Source of the DNA: Fluctibacter corallii
Lineage (GTDB): Bacteria; Pseudomonadota; Gammaproteobacteria; Enterobacterales; Alteromonadaceae
Direction of reading: 5' to 3'
DNA: 64,000 bases
Assembly: GCF_025751585.1 (NCBI RefSeq)
Contig: NZ_JAOWKX010000003.1
Span: forward strand, 262,323 to 326,322
Below, one piece after another: positions 45,846 to 54,263 of this stretch. Each line of letters starts with the position of its first letter. Within the stretch, counting starts at the first letter, position 1. Made by a program: the position numbers and the translations under genes. The notes beneath the pieces are model-generated. The model did not search any database. It saw only the letters and a list, made by a program, of their open reading frames with translations, and was not told where the DNA came from.

Positions 45846-46295
45846 ATGAAAAGTGACAAGTATAACGACGAAATATTGCGTATTTTGCAAAAGGATGGCC
45901 GTATTGCGAATACCGAGTTGTCCCAGCGAGTGGGTTTATCACCGTCTGCCTGTTTACGGCGTGTGCAGGAGTTGGAGCGACAGGGCGTGATCTGTGGATA
46001 TCGTGCTAGCGTCGATCTCAAAAAGTTGGGGATTGGTTTTACTGCCTACGTCACTGTGGGGCTAGGGGAACATACTAAGCGTTCGCAGGAGGCGTTTGAG
46101 CAAGCCATCACGCTCGCAGAAGAGGTCATTGAATGTCACAATGTAACTGGCTCATTTGAGTATATTTTACGAGTGGAAACGACGGATTTGGTGGCTTATA
46201 AACGCTTTCATACCGATGTGTTGGGTACGTTGCCGCAAGTGGCGACGATAAGCACGCATGTGGTGATGGAGTCGAATAAGGATTTACGGGCATAG
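45846..46295 (+). CDS. Lrp/AsnC-family transcriptional regulator
   Basis: 149 residues. The N-terminal helix-turn-helix reads YNDEILRILQKDGRIANTELSQRVGLSPSACLRRVQELERQGVI, and the C-terminal RAM-type ligand domain contains VTVGLGEHTKRSQEAFEQAI and VTGSFEYILRVETTDLVAYKRFHTDVLGTLPQVATISTHVVM. It is divergent from the LysE exporter and probably controls it in response to an amino acid. The 207 bp after it carry no visible gene. Confidence 0.93.
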   Translation: MKSDKYNDEILRILQKDGRIANTELSQRVGLSPSACLRRVQELERQGVICGYRASVDLKKLGIGFTAYVTVGLGEHTKRSQEAFEQAITLAEEVIECHNVTGSFEYILRVETTDLVAYKRFHTDVLGTLPQVATISTHVVMESNKDLRA

Positions 46296-46501
46296 TTTGT
46301 GAGAATTCGAATCACTGTCGTCTGCCTACGTTGCGATGTGCTTCTTTAAATACTGTTATTGGTGCTTATGGACGGGTTCTGTTTTACTTATTTGATTGAA
46401 GCTGTCTTCGGCTTTTAGCATTGACCGAGGGGCGGGTTTCCTTCACGATAATGGACTGTTTTTAAACAATAAAAAGAATGAAATTTCAGGGAGAGAGCGG
46501 A

Positions 46502-48880
46502 ATGCGAATTCTAGCCTTAAGTGTCTTTGTTTTGTGGTCGATGTGGATGCCCCGCTTTGCTGTAGCAGACGTGCCTTCGGTGGCTGATTTCACTCAACAC
46601 ATGCTGGCAAAAGAGGGGTTCTATACCCTTTATTACGATGAGCAAACAGACAAAGTGTACGTAGATATCGATACGCTATCTGAGCCGTTTTTATTTCAGA
46701 GCAGTTTGCCTTTTGGTGTTGGTTCAAATGATATCGGACTGGATCGTGGTCAGCTTGGCGATACACGGTTAGTGTCGTTTGAACGCTTTGGGAATAAAGT
46801 GTTGTTAAAGCAGCATAATACTCAGTATCGAGCCAGTAGCAGTAATGCCGCAGAGAAAGCAAGCGTAAACGAAGCCTTTGCCGATGCTGTGATTGCTGGC
46901 TTTACTATTGTTGCCAAAGACGACGATAGCGTGGTGATTGATTATACGCCGTTTCTTTTGTCTGACATTCACGGAATAAGTAACCGCTTATCTGACACTG
47001 AGCAAGGGCATTTCTCCCTCGCGCCTTCGTTAAGTGGTGTGTATTTGCCGCGTTTGAAGAGCTTCCCCGATAACACAGAGCTTGAAGCACTTGTGACCTT
47101 TAGTGGTAAAGACGCCGGAGAATACGTTATTCAGGCCGCGGCTACGTCGTCTCATATCAGTGTACACTTGCACCACTCATTTATTCGCCTGCCCGATGAT
47201 GATTATCAGCCAAGAGTGTTCCATCCGTATTCTGGATTCTGGAAAGTCAGCCATATGGACTATTCAGCGCCTATCACCGAAGACATGGAACAACGGTTTA
47301 TCCCTAGACACCGTCTGGTAAAGCAAGATCCTCATGCAGAGGTCAGTGAGGCCGTTAAGCCCATTGTTTACTATTTAGATCCTGGGATCCCCGAACCTGT
47401 GAAAAGTGCCCTGAAAGAAGGTGCGCTATGGTGGAACGACGCATTTCGTCAAATTGGGTACAAAAATGCTTTCCAAGTGAAAACCTTGCCCGAAGACGCT
47501 GATCCGATGGATGTTCGATATAACGTCATCCAGTGGGTGCATCGTGCTACGCGGGGGTGGTCATACGGCAGTTCAGTGATTGATCCCCGCACGGGTGAAA
47601 TCATTAAAGGCCACGTGACCTTAGGCTCACTTCGCGTCAGGCAGGATTACCTGATTGCGCTTGGACTGACTAGCCCGTTCAATACAAAAGACGCAGACAC
47701 CTCCGCGCAGTTAAACATGGCATTGGCACGCATCAAGCAGCTGTCTGCCCACGAAGTTGGCCACACCTTAGGGATTGCGCATAACTTTGCCGCGAGTGAA
47801 AATAATCGTGCTTCGGTGATGGATTATCCGCATCCACAGTTGTCAGTGAAAAACGGTGCCATTGAGCTGAGTGAGGCTTACGACGCTGGTATTGGTGAGT
47901 GGGACAAGCATGTGATCGCCTACGGGTACCAAGATTTTGCGCCAGAAGTGAATGAACAGTTGGCATTGATGAAGCAGGTGATGAAAGCGAAAAATGTGGG
48001 TTTACGCTATCAATCAGATGCTGATGCTCGGCCAAAGTTTGCTGCTAACCCTAGCGGACATTTGTGGGATAACGGGGCAGATCCGATTGCAGGTTTTGAG
48101 AACATCGTAAATGTTAGACAAACTGCACTGTCATCATTTGGCTTGGCGTCTCAGCCTGAAGGGGAAGCGTTGTCTTCATTGCAAGAGCGTTTGGTACCCA
48201 TTTATTATTTGCATCGTTATCAATTAGAAGCCGTCGCTAAACTGATTGGTGGCGTAGCTTACGAATACGAAATGAAACAGCGTAGCACTGAACCGAAAGG
48301 GGCCGAACCCGTGCCTGTTGAGATTCAAAGCGCTGCGCTTGATGCGATGTTGGCAACATTGAACGAGGCGTTTTTAACTGTTCCCACTCAAATTGAATCT
48401 CTGATTGTACCTAAAGTGTATGGCGATGCCCTTAATCGCGAGAGCTTTAAAGGCAGAATGGGGATGGTGTTTGATCCAATATCTGCGGCTGAATCGTCAG
48501 CCCATTATACGCTGTCATTGCTGATGGTGCCTGAGCGACTGAATCGTGTTGCCAGACAGTCTTCATCCCAATTGGAGTTTATTTTGTCTAGATTGTTTAC
48601 ACTGATAGATAACAATATAGAACAGGATGACAGTCAGCTTCAGCATCGTATCGCTTACGTGATTCTTAATGAACTGGTGGTTAGCTTAAACAAAAAAGCG
48701 CTCGCGCCAGAAGTCAAAGGCGTGATTCTGTCAACGCTTCAACAGTTCAGACAAGCGAGTGAAAAGAAAGAAGGCGTTCATTACCAAAGCATTAAACAGT
48801 ATTTAGATTGGTACTTTACAACGGGTGAGTGGAAACTTCATCTTGATGTGAAGCCGCTTCCGCCGGGTTCACCGATTTAA
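46502..48880 (+). CDS. Secreted zinc metalloprotease (DUF4953/DUF5117-type)
   Basis: 792 residues from the ATG at 46502, with GGGAGAG upstream; a start 8 codons earlier is possible. Signal peptide MRILALSVFVLWSMWMPRFAVA, cleavage before DVPS. The zinc motif is HEVGHTLGIAHNF (H417, E418, H421, H427), an extended HExxHxxGxxH metzincin site, followed by a Met-turn-like SVMDYPHP. The N-terminal half (VDIDTLSEPFLFQSSLPFGVGSNDIGLDRGQLGDTRLVSFERFGNKVLL) and the C-terminal half match the large family of bacterial proteases with DUF5117/5118 and DUF4953 segments. It is probably periplasmic or secreted. No operon partner. Confidence 0.88.
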   Translation: MRILALSVFVLWSMWMPRFAVADVPSVADFTQHMLAKEGFYTLYYDEQTDKVYVDIDTLSEPFLFQSSLPFGVGSNDIGLDRGQLGDTRLVSFERFGNKVLLKQHNTQYRASSSNAAEKASVNEAFADAVIAGFTIVAKDDDSVVIDYTPFLLSDIHGISNRLSDTEQGHFSLAPSLSGVYLPRLKSFPDNTELEALVTFSGKDAGEYVIQAAATSSHISVHLHHSFIRLPDDDYQPRVFHPYSGFWKVSHMDYSAPITEDMEQRFIPRHRLVKQDPHAEVSEAVKPIVYYLDPGIPEPVKSALKEGALWWNDAFRQIGYKNAFQVKTLPEDADPMDVRYNVIQWVHRATRGWSYGSSVIDPRTGEIIKGHVTLGSLRVRQDYLIALGLTSPFNTKDADTSAQLNMALARIKQLSAHEVGHTLGIAHNFAASENNRASVMDYPHPQLSVKNGAIELSEAYDAGIGEWDKHVIAYGYQDFAPEVNEQLALMKQVMKAKNVGLRYQSDADARPKFAANPSGHLWDNGADPIAGFENIVNVRQTALSSFGLASQPEGEALSSLQERLVPIYYLHRYQLEAVAKLIGGVAYEYEMKQRSTEPKGAEPVPVEIQSAALDAMLATLNEAFLTVPTQIESLIVPKVYGDALNRESFKGRMGMVFDPISAAESSAHYTLSLLMVPERLNRVARQSSSQLEFILSRLFTLIDNNIEQDDSQLQHRIAYVILNELVVSLNKKALAPEVKGVILSTLQQFRQASEKKEGVHYQSIKQYLDWYFTTGEWKLHLDVKPLPPGSPI

Positions 48881-48888
48881 ACATCGAA

Positions 48889-48928
48889 AGGGAAAACAGC
48901 TTATTGTCCCGATAATGCTGTTTTCCCT
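48889..48928. terminator. Bidirectional terminator between the metalloprotease and SulP genes
   Basis: A perfect 12 bp stem (AGGGAAAACAGC / GCTGTTTTCCCT) extended by TTAT/ATAA inside, around a small loop. It lies between two convergent genes and probably serves both. Confidence 0.8.
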
Positions 48929-48976
48929 CTTAACTGTTTACGAATGTAATTGAGCGGTAGGAGGGAAGATGGCGCT

Positions 48977-50656
48977 TTACTGTGAGACGCTCGCTTCCAG
49001 TGGTGGGGCATCCGTAGACTTTGTTAGCAATAGGTTCGCAGATTCTAATGCGGCTTTTCTGGTTTCAACAATAGCGCTTGCACCAATCAGTTCTATTGTG
49101 CCTATGCGTTCGAGCTTATCTTTTAACGATTGGTCGTTGACGACTAAATAAATTTCTTTATTTTTGCCCTTCAAATCGTTAATGGTGTTTTCTATTGCCA
49201 GAAGCATGGTGTCATCCATCATCGGAACGTCGCTTAAATCCAATATAACAAACCGTTGTTTTTTAATTGATGATGATTGTTTTGACAGCGTTTTTGACAT
49301 CGCAAATATCATCGGGCCACTAAGGTAAACCAAAAGAATTTGGCCGTTACTGGCATTAAGTAGCTTACGTTCTTCGCGGCTTAGCGGCGTGGCATCGTCT
49401 ACGTCACTGATGGCTTTAATGTTGTCTTGTTGGGCGATACGTAATTTCTCAATAATGATAATGTTCGCCACAAAAATACCTGCTCCGACCGCAACAATCA
49501 GGTCTACCGTTACGGTTAAAAACATGACGGCATACATGATACCGGTTGTTTGCCACGAAATGCGGTGTGCGCGTTTTATAAAGCTCCAATCAAGAATATC
49601 TACTCCTACTTTCACCGCGATGGCGGCAAGCACTGCAAGTGGTATGTGGGCAATCAGGAAGGCCAAGCCATAAACCACAACAATGAGTATGAGAGCCCGA
49701 ATGACACCTGATAAATGGGTTCGCCCGCCCGCTTGGATATTCACTACGGTACCCATTGTGGCACCTGCTCCAGGTAAACCGCCTAACAAACCTGACACGA
49801 TATTACCTATGCCTTGCCCAACTAATTCTTTATTTGAGTTGTGCTCTGTGCGGGTTAGGTTATCTGCAATCACCGACGTGAGCATGGAATCAATGCAGCC
49901 AAGCATGCCTAATACGATGCCATCGAGAATGATTTCAGTCACTTGCTCAGGTGTAAAGTACGGTAAATTCACGGAAGGAATACCCACATTAATTTCACCG
50001 ATGCGTCTTAGCTCATCGCTATCAAATAGAATGACCGACACAATTGAAAGCAAGATTAGCGCGAAGAGTTGAGGAGGGAGGTAGCGCTTTAATTGTTTTG
50101 GGTAGAAAAATAGAATAGCCAATGCGATTAATGCCAAGCCTAACTCTGTGGTGCTGATGGCTGAGATAAGATCGGGTAAAGACGTAATCGTACTGACCGC
50201 ACCGCCTGATGGTGCAGATTGCCCTAACATTGGGCCGATTTGAATAATAATCAATATCAGACCGATGCCAGACATAAAGCCCGATATTACACTATAGGGC
50301 ATGAGTGTAATGTAACGCCCGAGCTTTAATGCGCCCATCAGCATTTGAAATGCCCCAGCAACCATAACCACGGTAAATGCCATTGCCATGCCATTTTCGG
50401 GGTTTTTCGCCATCATCGTGGTGATAACCGCCGTCATAACGACAGTCATTGGGCCTGTGGGTTCAGATATGAGTGTAGGCGTGCCACCAAACAATGCGGC
50501 GAAAAGCCCAATGATAATGGCGCCATACAAACCCGCTTCAGCGCCCGCGCCTGATGCCACCCCAAACGTCAGTGCCATGGGAAGTGCTACCACAGCTGCA
50601 GTTATACCGCCCGTTAAATCTCCTCTGAACGTGCTCAGATCCAGTTTGTTTAACAA
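48977..50656 (-). CDS. SulP-family anion transporter, BicA-like bicarbonate transporter
   Basis: 559 residues from a TTG start with GAGGAAAG just before it. About twelve membrane segments followed by a C-terminal STAS domain (about residues 430-545). Long stretches resemble, as I recall it, cyanobacterial BicA, the Na+-dependent bicarbonate importer: TAAVVALPMALTFGVASGAG, FGGTPTLISEPTGPMTVVMT, NLTRTEHNSNKELVGQGIGN, GATMGTVVNIQAGGRT. It is the last gene of a unit with PsiE and a universal stress protein, downstream of nhaA. Bicarbonate as substrate is a strong inference; sulfate cannot be excluded. Confidence 0.88.
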   Translation of the reverse strand: MLNKLDLSTFRGDLTGGITAAVVALPMALTFGVASGAGAEAGLYGAIIIGLFAALFGGTPTLISEPTGPMTVVMTAVITTMMAKNPENGMAMAFTVVMVAGAFQMLMGALKLGRYITLMPYSVISGFMSGIGLILIIIQIGPMLGQSAPSGGAVSTITSLPDLISAISTTELGLALIALAILFFYPKQLKRYLPPQLFALILLSIVSVILFDSDELRRIGEINVGIPSVNLPYFTPEQVTEIILDGIVLGMLGCIDSMLTSVIADNLTRTEHNSNKELVGQGIGNIVSGLLGGLPGAGATMGTVVNIQAGGRTHLSGVIRALILIVVVYGLAFLIAHIPLAVLAAIAVKVGVDILDWSFIKRAHRISWQTTGIMYAVMFLTVTVDLIVAVGAGIFVANIIIIEKLRIAQQDNIKAISDVDDATPLSREERKLLNASNGQILLVYLSGPMIFAMSKTLSKQSSSIKKQRFVILDLSDVPMMDDTMLLAIENTINDLKGKNKEIYLVVNDQSLKDKLERIGTIELIGASAIVETRKAALESANLLLTKSTDAPPLEASVSQ

Positions 50657-50670
50657 CGTCTTTCCTCAAA

Positions 50671-51111
50671 TTAATCTGCGTGACTATCTTTCGGTAAGTT
50701 GTGAATCAACCAGTAACCAATACTCATAGCTATGACTACGACACCAATACCGTATACGTATTCGGGTGATACTTCAGTAAAGTCGAGAACAATGACTTTA
50801 CGTGCTATTGCCATAAGCGCGGTTGCCATAACAATTTTGACATGAATCACATCTTCCCGAAGATAAATCGTGATGTTTATTAGAATTTCAATCGCGATTA
50901 ATACTGCCATGAATGCACCAAAGGATGCCAGCATGTCTGATATGGTAAGTATAAACATCGGAGGTGTAATCAGTTTCTGATAAATGGTCCAACCAACATC
51001 CACAACCCCCATAACAATGACAAAGGCCATCATCACGGCAAGTATACGCACCATAAAACGTACTGAAGTATATAGCTTGGCAATTAGCGGGTCATCGGTG
51101 TTGGCTTTCAT
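50671..51111 (-). CDS. PsiE-family membrane protein
   Basis: 146 residues with four membrane helices, start preceded by GGGGAAAAG. The pattern GVVDVGWTIYQKLITPPMFILTISDMLASFGAFMAVLIAIEILINITIYLREDVIHVKIVMATALMAIARKVIVLDF fits the phosphate-starvation-inducible PsiE family, whose function is unknown. It sits 9 bp after the universal stress protein and 14 bp before the BicA-like gene, so all three are co-transcribed. The conserved charged residues in ILREDVIHVK and ARKVIV might form a polar path in the membrane. Confidence 0.85.
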   Translation of the reverse strand: MKANTDDPLIAKLYTSVRFMVRILAVMMAFVIVMGVVDVGWTIYQKLITPPMFILTISDMLASFGAFMAVLIAIEILINITIYLREDVIHVKIVMATALMAIARKVIVLDFTEVSPEYVYGIGVVVIAMSIGYWLIHNLPKDSHAD

Positions 51112-51120
51112 ACTTTTCCC

Positions 51121-52059
51121 CTATAGGATTGGCGATTTGAAGTTATCAGGCTTAAGTGTGAGAACCGAGCAAGATAGCCGATCGAGAACACTTTCTGCGG
51201 TGTTGCCAATCAAGAAGCCGGCAATGCCTGTACGGCAGACTGTTCCCATCACCATTAAGTCTAATTGTTCTTTTTCAGCATAAAGGGTCAGTTGATCGGT
51301 GGCGTTGCCATGCAGTAGCTGAATGTTCACGTCTACAGAGACGTCTTTGGCCTTGTTGACTGCGTCTTCACACATGGCTTTTCTGCGTTCGCGTTCCTTT
51401 TCCATTTCCACCGCGATATCCAATTCATCACGGCGCTCCCAGTTGCGCAGATAAGATTCGCCATACAATTCCCAGCAATGTAGTAACGTCACCGACGTCT
51501 CTTGGGCTTGCGCAATACGGGCTGCACATTTTATTAACTGATTATTAAGTTGGTGCGCATCTTCGGAATCCACATTGACATCTAACGCCACGGCGATTTT
51601 TGGGATCTCAGATTTTGCATTTTCTGATAATGTCCACACGGGGATAGGAGATTTTCTCATCAGATGCTTTGTGGTGCTGCCATAACTGTTTTTTAAGCTG
51701 TGGAAACCCCGCTGCGCGTCAATCACGATGAGGTCGGTTTTCAGATCGCTGGCAGTATAAATGATATGTTCAAAAGCCCGCCCTACTAATACCTTCGTGG
51801 CAATTTTCACGCCCTGAAACTGATGCTTGACCCTGAGTGCAATTTGCTCCAGCCTTTTCTGTTGCTCTTCTTTTATCCACTCGAGTAAATCGGCACAGCT
51901 TTCGGGAATGGCGACCTGTGGATCTTGAACAAGATCCTCAATGACATGCAACAGTGTGACAGTCGCCCCCTCGCGTGATGCAAGTCGCAATACCAGATCA
52001 TGGCGCTCATCAATATCTTGCCTGAGGGCGAGCGGGATGAGTACGTGACTAATTTTCAT
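51121..52059 (-). CDS. Tandem-domain universal stress protein
   Basis: 312 residues, two UspA domains in one chain as in UspE. Start at 52059 (MKISHVLIPLAL) is preceded by AGAGGTG; a GTG two codons earlier is in frame. Domain 1 runs to about residue 145 (ending HLMRKSPIPVWTLS); domain 2 has KIAVALDVNVDSEDAHQ and the ATP-type loop VMGTVCRTGIAGFLIGNTAESVLDRLSCSVLTLKP. Domain 1 has the variant VIDAQRGFHSLKNSYGSTTKHLMRK. A stress-response role is family knowledge. It is 9 bp from psiE and 101 bp after the HPF-like gene. Confidence 0.9.
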   Translation of the reverse strand: MKISHVLIPLALRQDIDERHDLVLRLASREGATVTLLHVIEDLVQDPQVAIPESCADLLEWIKEEQQKRLEQIALRVKHQFQGVKIATKVLVGRAFEHIIYTASDLKTDLIVIDAQRGFHSLKNSYGSTTKHLMRKSPIPVWTLSENAKSEIPKIAVALDVNVDSEDAHQLNNQLIKCAARIAQAQETSVTLLHCWELYGESYLRNWERRDELDIAVEMEKERERRKAMCEDAVNKAKDVSVDVNIQLLHGNATDQLTLYAEKEQLDLMVMGTVCRTGIAGFLIGNTAESVLDRLSCSVLTLKPDNFKSPIL

Positions 52060-52160
52060 AAACACCTCTGAGTAATCAATAAAATCATTAACCTGTTACT
52101 TGTGCATGTGTCAGCTCTGCGCCGCATCGATATGCGGCAGTGAAAGCGCCTACTGTTCTA

Positions 52161-52478
52161 CTATGGTAATTTCCTTATATAGCGCCGTTTCAATAGTGCG
52201 TTGAGTGCATTCTTATTTTGCTTAATAGCGTCATTTACCGCCTCTTGAGTGTTTTCTCCCACGCCTGACGTAACAATATGTGCACCTGATGTGAGCACTA
52301 ACTTGCATTCGCAGTGAGTAGATGTTGAATCACCCGAGACAGTTGGCTGTATCACGCGACAACGCACTTCTTCAATGAACTCTCTGGCACGTGCTAATTG
52401 TTCCGTTGCTATCGCAGTTGCCGTTTGCTTAATTTCATGTTCAGACTCCTCTTCTGACGTTTCTACAATCACGCGCAT
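52161..52478 (-). CDS. Putative HPF/RaiA-like (ribosome hibernation factor fold) protein
   Basis: 105 residues, no signal peptide. The second half shows the strand-strand-helix order of ribosome-interface proteins (THCECKLVLTSGAHIVTSGVGENTQEAVNDAIKQNKNALNALLKRR), comparable to the acidic/basic helix that ends YfiA and HPF. The first half (MRVIVETSEEESEHEIKQTATAIATEQLARAREFIEEVRCRVI) could form the opening strand and helix. The match is structural and weak in sequence. Its place between a universal stress protein and an ion-transport gene fits a stress role. It might instead be an unrelated small protein. Confidence 0.5.
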   Translation of the reverse strand: MRVIVETSEEESEHEIKQTATAIATEQLARAREFIEEVRCRVIQPTVSGDSTSTHCECKLVLTSGAHIVTSGVGENTQEAVNDAIKQNKNALNALLKRRYIRKLP

Positions 52479-52511
52479 ATAGGTTTATACCTGAAATCGA
52501 TTTATTGGCAG

Positions 52512-52955
52512 CTAGTCACAGGGATACGTTCGCTTAATCGCATTGTACGTTTGCGTATCTATGCCTTCATTGTTGTTCAAGTTTTCTGCTAGATTTTTAC
52601 CAATTGTTTCGACAACGGGTTGAGACACACCTTCATTGGGTAAACAAAACTGTGCGTAGTAAGTGGGGGGTTTAGCACGCGCTTTATCGCCAACACGTGT
52701 TCTAAATGCTCGCTCAGCAAATGCGGAGGTGAACCCTTGTTCTTTTGCAATACCCTCAATGACGGCATAGTCGGTGAGAACGGCACCTTCCAAAAAGCCA
52801 CGAATATATATGTGGCACGCATTCGTATGTGCTTCCACGTCTTGCTTGCACGCTTTGAGAAGATCCGCATGATGGGATTCTGCTTGTGCTGCAAAAGGTA
52901 CTGTGAATCCGATAGAGGCAAGAACACATGCCCCAGCGACAGTGATGTTTTTCAT
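52512..52955 (-). CDS. Rap1a/Tai immunity-like periplasmic protein
   Basis: 147 residues with a signal peptide (ITVAGACVLASIGFTVPFAAQA). Five cysteines remain outside the signal peptide region in the pattern seen in the Rap1a/Tai family: KACKQD, NACHIYIRGFLEGA, QFCLPNEGVSQPVVETIGKNLAENLNNNE, and a final TYPCD. Founding members protect against type VI secretion amidase toxins, but many relatives lie far from any toxin. No toxin or type VI gene is in this window. It begins 2 bp after nhaA and so is translated from the same mRNA; a general periplasmic role is possible. Confidence 0.65.
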   Translation of the reverse strand: MKNITVAGACVLASIGFTVPFAAQAESHHADLLKACKQDVEAHTNACHIYIRGFLEGAVLTDYAVIEGIAKEQGFTSAFAERAFRTRVGDKARAKPPTYYAQFCLPNEGVSQPVVETIGKNLAENLNNNEGIDTQTYNAIKRTYPCD

Positions 52956-52957
52956 TG

Positions 52958-54154
52958 TTACGCATTCCTACTAAGGTGTTGATTCGTGGCTGATTGTCTG
53001 CTGCTAAAGTACAGTACGGCTGCCCCGAGAATAGCAGACATAATCGACCCTGCTAATACGCCGACTTTAACGTTCAGCTGATAAGCGAGATCTTGGTTGG
53101 CGAAGGCCAAAGTGCCGATAAATAAACTCATGGTAAAACCAATACCACACAGCAGAGTGACACCATATAACTGTGTAAAATTGGTACCCTTAGGTAGCGG
53201 TGCGATACGCATTTTTACAGCTAACCAACAGGCACTGAAGATACCGACTTGTTTACCTAGGAATAGACCAAGCGCAATACCAAGTGTTACAGAATTAAAC
53301 AGCAGATCGAGTTCAGCGCCTGCTAGAGATACACCCGCATTTGCAAAGGCAAAAATAGGTAGGATGAAAAATGCAACCCACGGGTGAAGCTTGTGCTCTA
53401 AATGTGGCAGCATGGCGTGGCCATCCTCGTTTTGCAGTTTAAGTGGAATAAACCAAGCCAAAGCAAAACCGGCAAGGGTGGCATGAACGCCGGATTTAAG
53501 CACTGCCGCCCACACAACGACACCGACGAGAATATACATGGCCTGACGGCGCATATTCATTTGGTTTAGAATGAATAAGATGACCAAACCACACAACGCA
53601 ATGGTGAGTGAGAGTGTCGATAAATCCTGAGAATAGAATATAGCAATAATAATTATGGCACCGATGTCATCAAATATAGCTACGCTGAGCAGAAACAATT
53701 TGAGTGTGGTGGGTAATGATTTACCGAATAACGCAAACACCCCAAGAGCAAAGGCAATGTCTGTGGCACTCGGGATAGCCCACCCTTTTATTGCGATGGG
53801 GTCATGTTGGTTGAAGTATGCATACACGAGGGCGGGAAATACAATACCTGCAACCGCAGCAATGCCCGGAAGAATCACTTGAGAGGGTGATGATAAATGC
53901 CCCTCCATGAGTTCACGTTTTATTTCTAGCCCAATCATAAAGAAAAACACGGCCATTAAGCCGTCGTTTATCCAGAGTAATAAGGGTTTTGCTATTTCGA
54001 ATCCGCCGAATTTAATGACAACTGGAATTTCCAAGAAGTCTGTGTATAAAACAGACAATGGCGTATTCGCAAATAACATTGCGAGTAGCGCTGCGCCTAC
54101 TAAGACGACACCGCTTGCGGCATCCTGACTCAAGTTAAAAGGTAGTTTAGTCAC
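52958..54154 (-). CDS. nhaA: NhaA Na+/H+ antiporter
   Basis: 398 residues from a GTG start with GGAGAAG upstream. About twelve membrane helices. Family motifs: MIGLEIKRELMEGHLSSPSQVILPGIAAVAG, AIPSATDIAFALGVFALFGKSLPTTLKLFLLSVAIFDDIGAIIIIAIFY (the paired aspartates of the ion site), and GVHATLAGFALAWFIP. It exchanges Na+ for H+ in pH and salt homeostasis. It is divergent from an NhaR-like regulator 109 bp away and heads a minus-strand cluster leading to the BicA-like gene. Confidence 0.97.
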   Translation of the reverse strand: MTKLPFNLSQDAASGVVLVGAALLAMLFANTPLSVLYTDFLEIPVVIKFGGFEIAKPLLLWINDGLMAVFFFMIGLEIKRELMEGHLSSPSQVILPGIAAVAGIVFPALVYAYFNQHDPIAIKGWAIPSATDIAFALGVFALFGKSLPTTLKLFLLSVAIFDDIGAIIIIAIFYSQDLSTLSLTIALCGLVILFILNQMNMRRQAMYILVGVVVWAAVLKSGVHATLAGFALAWFIPLKLQNEDGHAMLPHLEHKLHPWVAFFILPIFAFANAGVSLAGAELDLLFNSVTLGIALGLFLGKQVGIFSACWLAVKMRIAPLPKGTNFTQLYGVTLLCGIGFTMSLFIGTLAFANQDLAYQLNVKVGVLAGSIMSAILGAAVLYFSSRQSATNQHLSRNA

Positions 54155-54263
54155 CAGTGTGCTTCTCCATGATTGTTAGGATATTTATAAAGAGTAGTAG
54201 CAATTTTGTAAATGTGGAATAAACTGTACGTTTATCAGAAAAAATCTGAATAGGACGTGACGC

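Noticed and set aside
46310..46330. GAATTCGAATC resembling a tRNA T-loop
   Set aside because: No acceptor stem, D arm or anticodon arm can be drawn around it.
52146..52162. Operator-like GAAAGCGCC sequence before the universal stress gene
   Set aside because: The second half-site is wrong (CCTACT instead of CTTACA), and it lies at the end of the HPF-like gene, far from a promoter of the sugar type.
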